Shown: positions 33,856 through 46,407, numbered from the stretch's first letter. The stretch is 64,000 nt of DNA from Calliopum simillimum (GCA_951812925.1 OX638371.1:33950101-34014100); one strand, 5' to 3'. The notes: a model not told the origin generated them from the sequence alone. Numbers and translations: made by a program.

Positions 33856-34659
33856 CCAGAGGAAAAGGAAACTTAAGTATCTTCACAAAGTAAAAAAACG
33901 ATTTTTTTGCATATTCTTAAAATATATGTTGGTTTTCAAGAAAACGACACCTCGATAACCAAAAAATTCCGAAAATTGACTGTGTAATGGCGCACAGTGG
34001 TCTATAAGGGAGCGCTAGCCGGTCATAACTCCGAAAATTTTTGTACTAAAAGTAATATTTTTTTTGGACCAATTTAAAGTTAAATATCTAGATAACATAT
34101 TTCAAGTACCAGAATATCAAGAAATGATACCATTTTTGAGTTTTCGCGTCTTAAACTTGATGAATTCAGAAAATGGTAATTTTTTACAAAAATCTTAAAA
34201 TATGTGACAATTTAAATGAGTGTATCTTTAAAACTAAATAATTTTACCTCCTAAGACTTATAATGAGGATAATCTGATCTATTTTTTGAAGACTTGCGTA
34301 CTTAGATGTTAGTTTTTTTTAATATAAAAAGGATAACCGGGTCATCACAAAATGTCTCTAGTTTCATTTCCCAAATTTACGAATTTTGCACTCTGTGGAC
34401 TATAACAAATATATTTTATGGAGTTGCAACGGCTAGAGCACTTAAGTGTGTAATATGAGGTTCTTTGAAGGTTCTGCACATTTATCTGACTCCCCCATCA
34501 CTCCCCTTCATGGACTACGATGAGTTTTTCTTCAGCGACTTTTCTGTATTCTTGCAACGCTCCAGTTTCGTAAAACTAATAACAACCAAAGTGTTTGAAG
34601 TAAAACAATAAAATTCTATTTCTGATATATGTAGTATTAGCAGCATCTATTTACTTGTT

Positions 34660-35100
34660 GAAAATGGGCGAGTTCGGATCAAGGACACGCCCACCTCCTA
34701 TATAACCAAAAATTTAAAATCACTATAACTTCGTAAATATTTCACGTACAAAAACAATATTAAATATCTGAAATTGAACGCGATCGGGTCAAGAACACGC
34801 CCACCTCCCATATAACTAAAAATTTGGAATCGCCATAACTTCGTTAATATTTAAGGTATAACAATAATATTTAATATCTGTGTTAGTATTGATAGCATTA
34901 AGTCATTTGATGAAAATGGGCGCTATCGGGTCAAGGTCACGCTCACCTCTTATATAAAAAATTTAAAATCGCTATAACTTCGTAAATGTTTCAAGTACAA
35001 AAATAATATTTAATATCTGAGTTAGTAAAGATATCATTAAGTCATTTGGTGAAAATGGGCGTGATCAAATCAAGGACAAGCCCACCTCCAATATAGGCCA
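34660..35100 (+). repeat. ~141-bp tandem array in Transib 2
   Basis: 'acgcccacctcccatataac'-type anchors at about 34686, 34796, 34938 and 35079: spacings 110 (one unit lacks ~31 bp), 142 and 141. Same core as HINE units. Confidence 0.75.
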
Positions 35101-35560
35101 AAATTTTGTCGTGATATAATCAATTTTTTAGAAAATTGTCCGCCATTTTGTTTACAAAAAAGATGATACCGAATTCGTAATCAGCGACCTCAAAAACCCC
35201 TTTAGCCACAATTTTGTCGTGATATAGTCAATTTTTTAGGAAATTGTCCGCCATTTTGGATCCGCCATTTTGTTTAAAAAAAAAGATGATACCGAATCCG
35301 AAATCAGCAACCTCAAAAACCCCCTTAACCACAATTTTGTCGTGATATAATTAATTTTTAAGAAAATTGTTCACCATTTTGGATCTGCTATTTTGTTTAT
35401 AAAAAAGATGATACCGAATTCAAGATTAACAACCTCATAAAACTCCTAAGCCACAAAATTTTTGTGATATAGTCAATTTTTAAGAAAGTTGTCCGCCATG
35501 TTGGATCCGCCATTTTGATTTTTAAAAAATCGTTTTTAGATTTAGAGTCAGCGACCCGCA
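35101..35560 (+). repeat. ~115-bp tandem array, 4 units, in Transib 2
   Basis: Units 'ttttgtcgtgatatartcaa' ... 'ttgtccgccattttg' ... 'gatgataccgaat' begin near 35103, 35211, 35331 and 35455. Confidence 0.8.
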
Positions 35561-36111
35561 AAACATAGAAATTGATATTTTTTTTTAAAAAATAACCAGA
35601 AAAGAGTTATGACCAGCTAGAATAGCATTCTAGACCACTGTGTGGCGTTTAGAAATGAGTCGTTCAGATGCTAATGCGGTTAAGTCCAAAAAACTGAAAT
35701 TGAGAAAATTTGCGTTTTTGATTATTTTTGAAATTCTTCTGAAGTTATATTGCAAAATATTCAGAAGCTATAAGAATAAGGGATTTTTGACTTAGCAAAT
35801 ATGAAGAATCGATCAGATCCGATAAAAACCGAGAAGAATATTATTTATACTACTGTAATTTGTAAAAATCAGAGTATATGAAAAAAGGACTTATGAAATG
35901 AAAAACTCAAGTTTGTAGATATCGAAGTTCAAAGTTTGACAATTCTTTTTTTGCAAAGGGGCTAAATAAGATCGCTAAACTGAATTGTAGAATGTTCAGC
36001 ACATGTTTAAGCACTAAATTCTACCTTAAACTGAAAACAATTGAACGTATCTCTTATTTTTAGCTGTACTGCAAAATTTTGTCACTGAAGATAAGGGCCT
36101 TTTTCCTCTGG

Positions 36112-36780
36112 ACGGTCACATATAAAGCTATCAAATGCCAACTAATCGCCTTGCATCACTTTGCATGTACATAATTTAATAGACAGCACGGTGCTCCTGA
36201 ACCAACATTAAATGTTCTTACACTTTAAAATTTCTTAATGCGAAGTCACACAAAGGGCACAGGCATGTAGGGCACTTTCTAGTTTGTAAGCAAACGCAGG
36301 TAAGCAAAAAGCACCACTTCCCTCCGCTTGCCCTTCATGCGACTTCGCATTTACAGATTCTGAATCTACAATGCTGATAGATAATAAAAAATGAAAAATG
36401 AAAATCATTCATAGAGAGGTTCTCTGGAAAATGGACTTTGAACATTTTGCGCCATTTAGGCGCTGCAAATTGAAAAATTATAGGTACCATTTGCTGGGAA
36501 ATCGCTAACTGCTTGAAAATAGGGTTTGCATCATCAGAGATAGTGTCGCTTTAACTTTTTCTTTTATCATTATGTATGTAAGGTAAACCCGAAACACGTG
36601 GCACCCCCAGATGATATCCGTATGGCACCCAATTCAATTTCAATACTTGCAGCTTTCGTAGCATTCAAATATGGACACAGTTTAAAAAAATTGGATATGT
36701 AATTTGTTTAAAGTTTAAATCCTATGAAAACTTTGAATACAACTGACCCACCCCAGAGATGGTGTTAAGTGAAATGACTT
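36112..36780. other. No gene recognised
   Basis: No domain or repeat end was seen. Confidence 0.4.
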
Positions 36781-36789
36781 CGAAAAACT

Positions 36790-37085
36790 CTAAGCTAAAC
36801 AAAAGGAAATAAACGGCAAGAATTCTAATTATATGGTCCAGCAGAAAAAGCAAAACCACAAGCAGAAAACAAATGTATGGTGGTTCCAAAGAAGAGGACT
36901 TATAAACTTAAGTTGGTTACTAGTTATGCTCCTTCCGATGAAGTTGAAGAACATCATTTTATTCCAAGATGAATCTGATATGAAGAAGACTATGCACAAG
37001 CCACTAAGCCAGATGATTGGATCCAGTGCGTTATCTGCCGTATGTAATCACATAAAAAATGTACATCTCTAATTTAAACGTGCAA
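36790..37085 (+). pseudogene. Possible pogo/Tigger-type transposase tail
   Basis: Read across frames, 'DESD.EEDYAQ', then PDDWIQCVICRM, a stop in place of W, SHKKCTSL. A DDWIQC-x2-C...H-x3-C zinc-ribbon/PHD-like end is typical of C-termini of pogo-type transposase relics in insects. The upstream SKTTSRKQMYGGSKEE is basic and low complexity. Only this short tail supports the call. Confidence 0.4.
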
Positions 37086-37089
37086 CAAT

Positions 37090-39070
37090 TCTGACAATAA
37101 AAACTTAAAATCACCAAGGGCTCAATATAACCCATAATCTCGGGTGATTTAGCACTTTCAGCTATTGTTACTTGGAAAACTTTTATTTTACTAATTTAGT
37201 TGGCTTAAAAATCTAGGAATACTTTTCGGAGAAATGACGATCTCTGTATGTCATTCAACTCTGCTGTTAAATATTGAAAACTATGATTTCATTCAGAAGA
37301 AGCCTCACAAAGTGTAGAAAGGTATGGCGTGCAATATTCTTAAACTTTTATAATTATTCATTTTGGCAAAATCGTATCAAATCTAAGTGCCATATATGTA
37401 GCAAAATACGTGCTTTCTCAACGAACTCTACCAGCATTGTAAATCACCCATTATTGAAAATATCTTACCTCTCACAATTATTTCGGCAAATTGTTATCAA
37501 AATGTTATCCAACTGATTACAGAACTAATTTTCTGGTAATCTCAGTATAAATTATATCGCTTAGAAGAATGTCTGTTTAAAATTGCAAAATACAATTCCG
37601 CAAAATAAACCGTCAAAGTAAATATTTTTATAAATTACAAAGAAACTAAAATCTGCCACAGAATAATTATTCCGCTGACAAAAACAAGATGTTTTACTTC
37701 AAATTATAGCAATCGTTCAAATAAACACATTCAAGTCATCAGAGACGCATAATAAAATTTGTAGGCCACATCGTGAAGGCGTTCATAATGACAGTGAGCA
37801 GTACATAGTAATGCGCCCTTGGGAAGAATTCGTGATTTCGGGCGGCTTCCTTTTTTTTGCAGAGCCTCAATAGATTAACTTAATTTTCGCAAATATTCCA
37901 CAAATTGCCAACATTCATAACAATCACCAATTCATCTTATTCGCCTGAAAGTGAAGACATACGTCGCAGCCGCCGCGCCACTAAATATCGAATGGAAATG
38001 TCTGGGCCCAAATCTTACAGTATACGAAACGAGACGAGATGAGAGAGATGTCAGTGGAGGAAGTGTGATTTGTACGATGACATTTTTTTCGACTTTTCGT
38101 GACTCGTCTACTTCTTTAGTTCTCTGCTGTGCGCTGGTTAGTGAGTGCCTTCTCCATTTACGATTTCTTCATCATCCAAGGATGAATGCCAAATTCGTTC
38201 TGGCACTTGACGTCGTCTTCAATTGCCATTGCCGTTGAGTGTGAGGTTCGCGCTTCGTTTCAACATTTCATTGCCAATCAAATTGGAATATCGCACTTTA
38301 AGCGTCTTCCATTGATATTTATTCACGCACATTTATTAACTCACGCAGTGTTGGATCTCGTCGTATTTTGTAGGTGTATTTGATGGAATGTTGGTTGGTT
38401 GGATGGGTGGGTGGTTGAGTTTCTTTCTTTTTTTTCGGGGATGGTGGGGGTGTGCGGGGGTATGCACGTTGCGTTAACTCAATAATAAAAACCTCATCTT
38501 GTTGTGTTTTGTTGTTATTATCATTGGTAGGGTCGTCGTATTCGTCATCATCATCGTCATTCTGAAAGCGGAATGCGCTGCCATTGTGCAGCACCATCAG
38601 GCTTGAGCAAAGATAAATTGAATCTTGACGAAATTCCGCTTAAATTCTTGTAATTTGATTTTCGTTTTGCATTCATTTGAATTGAGTTGGTTTATTGAAT
38701 TTTTCCAATACAAATGAAAGCGTTGTTCGTCTTCATATGGTGCAAGTCTTTGTCAACGTCTGATAAGAAATAAAATTGTAAATTAATTGAATTTTTTAAA
38801 AATTTCTTGTGGGCTATAAGAAATTCTAATGTTATACAAAATTAATTTTCAAATTTCTCAAGGAAGCAATAAAAATGTGGTAAAATTCATTTAAATAATG
38901 AAGCCTTAGATTAAATATAATTACAAAGTTTCTTTTCCGGATAGAAATATTTAGAATCTTGACTCTGAAAATGGTAACCATTTTCATCTATCAGCTTTAA
39001 TGAGAAAAATACTTAAGGAGCTTTATATAAAAATAAATTTAACCTTCGAAAGCAACCAAAAATTATAATA
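37090..39070. other. No gene recognised
   Basis: Includes a GC-richer patch with 'cgtcgcagccgccgcgcc' near 37965 and a G-rich stretch at 38395-38460. No exon or transposon could be supported. Confidence 0.4.
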
Positions 39071-39071
39071 A

Positions 39072-39429
39072 GGGGATACCTTTAATCTCGTAAACTCGAA
39101 AACCATGAAAAACTCGAAAGTTTACGAGCTTGTTTTCAGGAACACACATTTCTAAAAACGTGTAAGCAACGTATCAGCTGTCATATAGTTTGAAAAATAT
39201 TCAATTCAAATTCAATTTTCAAAACAAAAAATATTTTTTCAATACATTTATTTGACAACAATCGCTCTCGTACTTTTTCGAGGCTAATTACGCATCGAAT
39301 TTGCCTCGTAAGTTTTCGAGGCCTGGTAAACTTTTTTTTCATACAAATTTTTAAATTTTGTTTACGAGACTCGAAAGTTTTCGAGGTTTACGTGCTTTTC
39401 GAGGCTTTTACGAGTTTAAAGGAATCCCC
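39072..39429. mobile_element. Small MITE with CTCGTAAA-rich TIRs
   Basis: Left GGGGATACCTTTAATCTCGT, right reverse complement GGGGATTCCTTTAAACTCGT. The motif CTCGAAAAY/GTTTTCGAG recurs inside both arms. No clear target duplication. 358 bp, non-coding. Confidence 0.65.
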
Positions 39430-40540
39430 TTTCTTGAATACGAAACTTTTCAGATCAATGTATGTAGCCCTTTGCCACATTTATCTTGGCACCTAAAACC
39501 CTTTAAATTCTAATATCGAGATCATCTAATTTTTATTGGTGAAAAAAGTGTAAAAATCAAATTTCCCAAGGGTTGAGTATAAAATGCACAACTTCTTTTG
39601 CGGCATTGCATACAATTAACACATAAAACACACGACTCTCTAAAGCGCTGAGGGCGAATAGAAAAAGATTCCTCACTTTTCATGTGAAGCCGCATGATAC
39701 AACCATTTTAATTTGGGAGAACATTTCTGGTAATAAAATTTGTGCCCCTTTTCTTGCCCCGCACAACACAAATGCGAATGAGCGACGATGAGTGGAGTTT
39801 TTTTGTTTTTTTTTTTTTTTGGTGCAACACGAAACGGGGACTGCAAATGCAAATGAAGCGTTTGACCACAATGTTAAAGCTGCGCTTTAATTCAACTGTT
39901 TTGCATAATGAATAATCGCTGAAATCTCGTTGAAATTGGCAATTGCAGTTATGACTTGGCCAAAAAGGGAATAACTGTTCTAAGCACACCATCCCCCTCG
40001 GCCCCCCTTCCCGTAAGTTGCCTGTTGGACATGAAAGGTTGCGTGCAACATTTCTAAGACGGACACTAACGACAAAAACTTCACATTAACATTTTACAAT
40101 ATTTTATTTGTGTTAGTGTTTGTGTAAAACTACATGAGTGTGAGTTCTCTATAAAAGTGCTTTAAATACATGGCAAAAAATATTTTCTTTAATTTATTGA
40201 TTTCGAAAATTGAATAGCGTGTATATCTGTGCCAATTTCGCAATTTAGTTTTTGCCTTCTTCATTAAGTAGACAGCTCTCAGTGAATTTTAAAAGCTGAA
40301 AATATGTATGTACAATATGATTTTTTATTTTTTTTTTTTTTCAAAAAACTAAAGCTAAAATTTCGTTTCTTGAAAAATTTATGAAAATAGGTAATAAGTT
40401 GGACAAGAAAGAGTAATATAGACTACGTGTAAAATATGGACCAAAAGGATATTTTCCATTGCATTGGTACATATTATTTACCGTTATTCATGATCAATTT
40501 TGACGCGAAATCATAAAGCCAGTCAGTGAGCTTTTAGCGT
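39430..40540. other. No gene recognised
   Basis: Low-complexity T/A runs; nothing could be supported. Confidence 0.4.
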
Positions 40541-41152
40541 TCGTTGAAGACACATGTTTCTGTGAAGTTATTTTTTTCCAAAAAAGTGTCTGCTGATTAT
40601 TTTTTTTTAATGAGTAAATTTCTTTATTCGACATATCGTCGCCTGAGTTCTCTTTTGCCCCACCGACACTTTTTGACCTTAGTTATGGAAAAACTAATGA
40701 AACCGGCTTGTGACGAAAGTTATCGACTAAAAATATTGAATGAATTCTGGTCTTTATCGGACAATGAAAAAAATCAATTTTATCAAAAATCTGTGAAGCA
40801 AACTCCAGTTAAATACAGCAGAAAATCAATCCAGACCAAATCATTTACTTATAACTAAATATTATTTTGTTTTAAATGGAGAAACTCGTAGGGTGTGTAG
40901 AACATTCTTCGTAAATACTTTAGGGATACATCAAAAAAGAGTGTACTATTCTTTCAACAAACTATGTGTTCCGGATTCTAAAACACCTCTCTCCACTTAA
41001 AAAGGAAAGCATCAAAAGAGATTTACATCGGTAGTAAAATTCGATGAAATTCAAAACCATATAAAAAACTTTCCTGTGATGTATTCTCACTACTGCCGTG
41101 CTACGAGTGAACGACAGTACTCACCAGCTGGTTTATCCTTATCTAAAATGTA

Positions 41153-41428
41153 AGTTAATAAGATGGTATTTGTTTTAGTTGAATTTATAAATTTTTGTTT
41201 TTTATTTTTTGAAAATTTATTTTTTTTAATTTTATTTTTGAGATCAATCTCAATCAATATCAATTTTTAAACTGATTTTTTTATATGAAAAGTTATTTTT
41301 TTAAATACAAATAACTAAGTATTATTCTATTTTAAAGTTATTTTTGTTAAGTAGTTTTATCAGTTCTATTTGTAATTGTTTACTATGTAAACTTGTTGAC
41401 ACTGCATAAAATAAGATACTGTAAAACT
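41153..41428 (-). repeat. 3' LTR of element B
   Basis: 276 bp. It shares almost all of its sequence with 46419-46663 but has ~31 extra bp near its outer (U3) end ('atgtaaacttgttgacactg...'). The minus-strand tract TAGAAGGGGGGT (41440-41429) just inside it is the polypurine tract. Confidence 0.9.
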
Positions 41429-41715
41429 ACCCCCCTTCTAAATTTAGGACGGGCTGTTTCTTAAAAATTTTTAATGTTATGAAAAGATTGAAATAGAACT
41501 GATAAAGTATTAACAAATTGCAATATTAAAAATTAAGTGCTAACATTTGTGAAACATGCAGTGATGGACCTTTCTTTTTTGTCATCGAGAAGTACTTGAT
41601 TTGACTTTTAAGTCTACTGATTATATTGTTGTTAATTTTCATTTTTTATAAATTTAAATATCTTTAACATAATTATGAATGAAGCTGCAGAGATCTGTTA
41701 ATAAAAACATATTAC

Positions 41716-43575
41716 TTATTTTAAGTTGTCTTTATGTACTTGTTTTCCGTCAATAAGAACTTTAGTACCTAAGTCTTTCTGAACAGTTTTTTGTAAGTAT
41801 AGTTTTCTAAATTTATTCCCTACTCTTTTATTTGTTTTGACATTTACTTTGTCACCTGGCTCAAAAATTCTGGTTTTTCTGTTTTTATTTTCGCGATTTA
41901 ACGAAACGCACTGCACCTCTTTAAGAATTTTAGATATTTCAGTTCGTAAAGATTCGGGAATTGAATGAATTAAATCAATTGGTCTATAATTTGTAACAGA
42001 GTGTATGGATCGATTGTACTTTACCGTTGCCAAGAGGATGAGCTCAACAGTGTCTTCAATATTTTGTTCATATTTCGTGCACCTAGCTATTTCCGTCAGT
42101 GTTCCATGAAACCTTTCTACTTGTCCATTGGTGGTACTATGAAATGGTGGAACCGTGAAAATATTGATATTGAAGTGATTTTTTAAAAGTGATTTAATTG
42201 TCTGTGAGTTAAAAGACTTCTCATTATCACATACTACTGTTTTTGTATTGTTGAAAAAGTTTAAAGTCTGAATGAGAGGTTCTTTTATATCTATTATAGA
42301 TCGAGATTGTATCGGGGAAACTATTGCAAATTTCGAAAATTTGTCCAAACAAGTTAAGAAATGATGCTTATCAGTAGAAAATATGTCTATGTGAAGAATC
42401 TCACCTGGATGTGACGGAATAGGACTTGCACCAATTTCTGCATTTACAGGGCGTCTAAGGTACTTAGCTTCGCTGCAGATCTTACAATTCGATATAATTT
42501 CTTTAAGTTTTTTTCTCATTTTTGGAAAATAATACTCTTTAAGTATTTGCTTTAAATTTTCCTCAATTGATCGATGTGCCCTAATATGTTCAGTCGTTAA
42601 TATTTCTACTTGATCATTTTTATTAAAGATGTCTATAACTTGTTTTTGTGTGTGGCGAAATTTTACCGAACAAAATATTTGCTGAATTTTGTTCTGAATT
42701 TGTGCTAAAGTTGGAAGGTCGCAAAGGATGGCATTAACAACATTTGGATTAACGCATTTTTCAAATGTTTGCATGAGGTCATCAAGAGTGACAAATGTTA
42801 CATTGTGCCTCACATGAGATTGAAATAATATTTTAATTTTTTTACTTGGTGCTGCCCCTACTTCTAAAATTATTTGATTTCGAAAGCAGTTTACTGGGTT
42901 TTCTACTGTGGTAATTGTTTTCGATAAAGATTCTTCGCTATGTACGGTAATTGAGTCAGAATTTTCGGATTCATATAAGGCATTTATGTGTTGCCTTGAA
43001 AGGGCATCAGCAACGTAATTTTCCTTACCAGGCTTGTAAAACCATTTTGGGGCGAATTCTTCTATAAAAGATCTCCATCTTTTAATTTTTGAATTTCGAT
43101 TTTTTTCTGATATTGATGATGTAAGAGGCTGGTGATCTGTGAAAATATTTAAATCAGCAACCCCATACAAATAGTTTCGTAGGTTTTGCAAAGCCCAAAC
43201 GATAGCAAGAAGTTCTCTTTCATTCGTGGCGTAGTTTTCTTTAGTTGAATTAAGAGTTCTTGAAATCCACGTAATTGGACGACCACCTTGTGACAGAGTA
43301 GCCCCTAACGCGACTGATGAAGCGTCTGTTGTTAAGTCAAAAGGTTTTGTATAATCTGGATATAGCAAAAGCACTTCCTCCGAGGCTAAAATTCTTTTAA
43401 TTTTATCAAATGCAAGTAACGCTTCTGCATCTAGTGCTATTGGAACATTTTTAGACTGATTAGTTCCAATGTGACCATTTTCTCCTCGTAAATATTTAGT
43501 GAGTGGTTTCACAATAGCTGCATAATCTTTCACAAACCGCCTATAATACCCAGATAAGCCTGAAAAGGATCGCAA
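41716..43575 (-). CDS. RT end, RNase H and integrase of element B
   Basis: 619 open codons. RT connection: MRSFSGLSGYYRRFVKDYA. RNase H: DLTTDASSVALGATL, NERELLAIVWAL, NIFTDHQPL, ADALSRQ (Asp-Glu-Asp-Asp present). Integrase: zinc-finger region EHIRAHRSIEENL...CKICSEAKY, then the DDE core with HIDIFSTDK, VVCDNEKSF and GQVERFHGTL. The C-terminal tail is basic (NRKTRIFEPGDKVNVK...). All integrase catalytic residues are kept. It is separated from the upstream RT by a frameshift near 43580-43700. Confidence 0.9.
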   Translation of the reverse strand: MRSFSGLSGYYRRFVKDYAAIVKPLTKYLRGENGHIGTNQSKNVPIALDAEALLAFDKIKRILASEEVLLLYPDYTKPFDLTTDASSVALGATLSQGGRPITWISRTLNSTKENYATNERELLAIVWALQNLRNYLYGVADLNIFTDHQPLTSSISEKNRNSKIKRWRSFIEEFAPKWFYKPGKENYVADALSRQHINALYESENSDSITVHSEESLSKTITTVENPVNCFRNQIILEVGAAPSKKIKILFQSHVRHNVTFVTLDDLMQTFEKCVNPNVVNAILCDLPTLAQIQNKIQQIFCSVKFRHTQKQVIDIFNKNDQVEILTTEHIRAHRSIEENLKQILKEYYFPKMRKKLKEIISNCKICSEAKYLRRPVNAEIGASPIPSHPGEILHIDIFSTDKHHFLTCLDKFSKFAIVSPIQSRSIIDIKEPLIQTLNFFNNTKTVVCDNEKSFNSQTIKSLLKNHFNINIFTVPPFHSTTNGQVERFHGTLTEIARCTKYEQNIEDTVELILLATVKYNRSIHSVTNYRPIDLIHSIPESLRTEISKILKEVQCVSLNRENKNRKTRIFEPGDKVNVKTNKRVGNKFRKLYLQKTVQKDLGTKVLIDGKQVHKDNLK

Positions 43576-43599
43576 GCCTCGAAGTGTTTTTGGAACTTC

Positions 43600-44235
43600 A
43601 AATCGAACGATATCATTAACTTTTTTTGAACAAGTTTTTATACCTTTACTAGAGACAACAAATCCTAAATATTCTACTTCTTCTTGAAGAAATTTGGATT
43701 TTTCAATTGAACACGCATATTTGCTTCAAACAGCTTATTGAGAATTCGTTCAATATCCTCAAGATGTTGATCCTTAGTTTTTGAAAAGATGATAACATCA
43801 TCAACATATACGTGGCAACACTTGCCGATTTCTTGTCGCAAAACGTCGTCTATTGCTCTTTGAAAAATAGCTGGTGCATTTTTAAGGCCAAATAGAAGAC
43901 GACAAAACTCGTACTTTCCATTATTTATAGAAAAACCAGTTTTCTCTCTATCCCTTTCGCATAATTTAATTTGGTGAAATCCAGATTTTAAGTCCAAAGT
44001 GGTAAAAAGAGACGATCCACCTAAATTGCTAAGAATTGCTGACGTGTTAGGAATGGGATATTTATCACTAATTGTCTTCTCATTGAGCTTCCTATAATCA
44101 ATTACGAGTCTTTTTTTTGGTTTGCCTGATTCATCAATTCCTTTTTTATCAACAACCCAAACTGGACTATTATATGGAGACCGTTAAGGTCTTATGATAC
44201 CATCACGTAGCAAGTCAGAGATTTCTCGGTTGACA
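43600..44235 (-). pseudogene. Reverse transcriptase of element B, broken
   Basis: From high to low coordinate: SPYNSPVWVVDKKGIDESGK, RLVIDYRKLNEKTI, TTLDLKSGFHQIKL, FGLKNAPAIFQR and the catalytic YVDD. A stop lies just before SPYNSPV (near 44187), and frameshifts lie near 44000 and 43700, so RT cannot be made as one chain. Confidence 0.85.
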
Positions 44236-44239
44236 AAAT

Positions 44240-44660
44240 CTACAGCAGCCATTGGGTAAGGATACGATTTGGAATATCAGTTAATTCACTACTTTGGTGT
44301 GCATTTTCAGTAGCTAGATTGTGACAAATGTTTCCATAGTGATAATATTGGATTGGTTCTTTTCCCCCAATGTAATATAAAATTTTGTTCGGAAAGTCAA
44401 TTTGTGCTCCAACTTTTCTTAAGAAATCACACCCGATTATGCCATCGAAAGTCGTTAGATTTGGCAATAAGTAAAAGTCTGAATTTTTATTAAAAACATT
44501 TATAACACATTTATTTGTCACCTTGTTTGAACTGTGCAAAGATTTTACCAAAAATGGAACTTAAATTTTTTTAATACCTTTTAAGAACTGTAAATTTTGA
44601 ATATAGTTTTTCGATGTTCCTGTGTCAATTAAAATTTTTATCTCCTTTCCTGCCCTTATT
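44240..44660 (-). pseudogene. Protease region of element B
   Basis: IKILIDTGTSKNY-like sequence near 44590-44640 in one frame (aspartic protease active site), continued in another frame (44240-44551) with LTTFDGIIGCDFLRKVGAQ, the protease C-terminal signature. A frameshift separates them. Confidence 0.75.
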
Positions 44661-44847
44661 CTGGTAATGTATGGCAGGATGGAGTCACACCTAAAAAATT
44701 AACCTCATCTTGTATTTTATCGGTATAATCATATATATCACTGTTAATTTTACAATCACACTGATCATGATAACGTTCCTCGTAAGCTTCTATTTCAGAT
44801 ACATAGTTTGGGTCTTGTCCTTTGAAAAGATGGTTAACACGTTGAAT

Positions 44848-45888
44848 TTATGGAAGTGTCTGTCTGTCACTGTCAATCGGTCTCTTGAATGTTTTTGGGA
44901 TAGCTCCTGTGTTTATGGCAGGTGTCGGCACAATAATTTCGTTGGAAACGGAAGACGTTTTGGGAAATGTGTTTGTTTGAAGATTTGGATTATTTGGGTT
45001 AAAGTTTGTCCTAAGCTTGTAATAAGAAGTAGAAGGATCTACTTCCATTGGTGCCGGTCTGTTGCTTACCTTTTCAATTTTCTTATATTGTGGTGAATGA
45101 TAAGATGAATATGGATGCATTTCATTTCTGTTAGCAAATGCAATAGCAAACGAGTTCCTTGCTTGATTTGATGCTAATTCTTGGGCAAGCGCTAGGGCAC
45201 TCGGCATATCTACTGGACGAGATGAAAATAAGATGTCGCTAAAAGGTTTATTTAGACCAGAAATAAAAATTCTGAGGGCATCTGCTCTGTATTTATTATT
45301 TAACGAATTTATAAGAGCTTTATCACCTTCATGTGACATTATCGTTTTGTTTATGATCAACGTCAACTTTTTTTCAACTTCATCATAAAAATCTGTAATT
45401 GAATGTCTACCCTGGCGAAGAGTAGACATTTCCTGTTCGATTAAATGTACAGGTCTTTTGTCTGCATAGGTGAAGTCTAATCTTGCTATTATAGCTTTAA
45501 AATTTGTAACTGTATCGAAGGATGACAGCACTTGATCGGCTGGGCCGACTATTTTATTTCGAATAATCGCCACTGCCTGGTAATGTTTTGATGAGCCATC
45601 AAACCCTTCAAAAAGTTTATAAGCTGTAAAAGCAGCTTGACGCCACGAGACATATCGAACCTGATCGCCATTAAATTCAGGAAGCGATTTAACTAAGTCG
45701 AGTGACTCGTCGCAATTTATACCTGGCACAATTTCTACTGCTTTATATTCTTCTACTCGTGTTGGCGTCTCTAATTTGTTTAGTCTGTTTGTCAAAGTTT
45801 GTATTTGTTGTTCAAAAGTATTCCTAGTAATTTCTGTTGCATTTTGAACTGCCGCGGTCAACATGATTCTTAATGAAGATTCATCCAT
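44848..45888 (-). CDS. Gag of element B
   Basis: 346 residues with MDESSLRIMLTAAVQNATEI, an N-terminal coiled-coil stretch (FEQQIQTLTNRLNKLE), capsid-like LVKSLPEFNGDQVRYVSWR, and LRQGRHSITDFYDEVEKKL. The C-terminus is Pro/Asn-rich without zinc knuckles, as in the gypsy/17.6 branch. The frame is intact. Confidence 0.88.
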   Translation of the reverse strand: MDESSLRIMLTAAVQNATEITRNTFEQQIQTLTNRLNKLETPTRVEEYKAVEIVPGINCDESLDLVKSLPEFNGDQVRYVSWRQAAFTAYKLFEGFDGSSKHYQAVAIIRNKIVGPADQVLSSFDTVTNFKAIIARLDFTYADKRPVHLIEQEMSTLRQGRHSITDFYDEVEKKLTLIINKTIMSHEGDKALINSLNNKYRADALRIFISGLNKPFSDILFSSRPVDMPSALALAQELASNQARNSFAIAFANRNEMHPYSSYHSPQYKKIEKVSNRPAPMEVDPSTSYYKLRTNFNPNNPNLQTNTFPKTSSVSNEIIVPTPAINTGAIPKTFKRPIDSDRQTLP

Positions 45889-46407
45889 TTTTAAATTTTT
45901 TATGAAAATTAACGAAATTTACAATCGGGCGGACTTATTTATCAAAATTTGTAATTCACGATTTCAAAAACTTAACAAATTCAATAATAAATTGTAAGTC
46001 ACTGAATGTTTCACTTACAGTTTTTGTAATTTGACAGCAAATGTCCCGATGATGTTTAGATGATGTACTTTAATTTATTTGGTAGATTTTTATTTCTTTT
46101 CTTTTATTTGATTGTTGTTTTCTTCTTTTATTTTGTATTTTCTTAAGTAAGGTGAAACTTCAAATGCAGTATTAAGTTTATTTGTTGTTTTTTTATATTT
46201 GCATGTAAATTTTTATAATTTTTCGCTTTTGTTGTTAATTTCTTGATTCATTTTCTTTCTTGTAATCTTTAAAGCTGATTCATTTACATTTCACCACATA
46301 TGTTTGATTTTTTAGTTGGTATTTTTGAGTTAGTATTTCTCAGTTGGTTTTTTTTGTTGCCTTTTCGCCTTTTATGAGGGTTCTTGTTTATTGTTCTTTG
46401 TTTTTTT

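Larger units (their letters stand above)
33993..35642. mobile_element. Transib-type non-autonomous element 2
   Basis: Both ends read CACAGTGGTCTA inward, followed by CTAGCYGGTCATAACTC at about 25 bp. Flanked by the perfect 5-bp duplication TGGCG (33988-33992, 35643-35647). 1,650 bp with no coding domain, filled mainly by two tandem arrays. Confidence 0.85.
33856..36111. mobile_element. Imperfect TIR element hosting Transib 2
   Basis: Left CCAGAGGAAAAGGAAACTTA...ATCTTCAC, right reverse complement CCAGAGGAAAAAGGCCCTTATCTTCAG. No target duplication could be read. Non-coding, and includes the Transib at 33993-35642. Confidence 0.55.

Noticed and set aside
37274..37516. 80-residue ORF with CxxC
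   Set aside because: No surrounding gene structure or recognised family; probably chance.
38395..38460. G-rich stretch as a quadruplex
   Set aside because: Runs of three or more G are too few and irregular to support a confident call.
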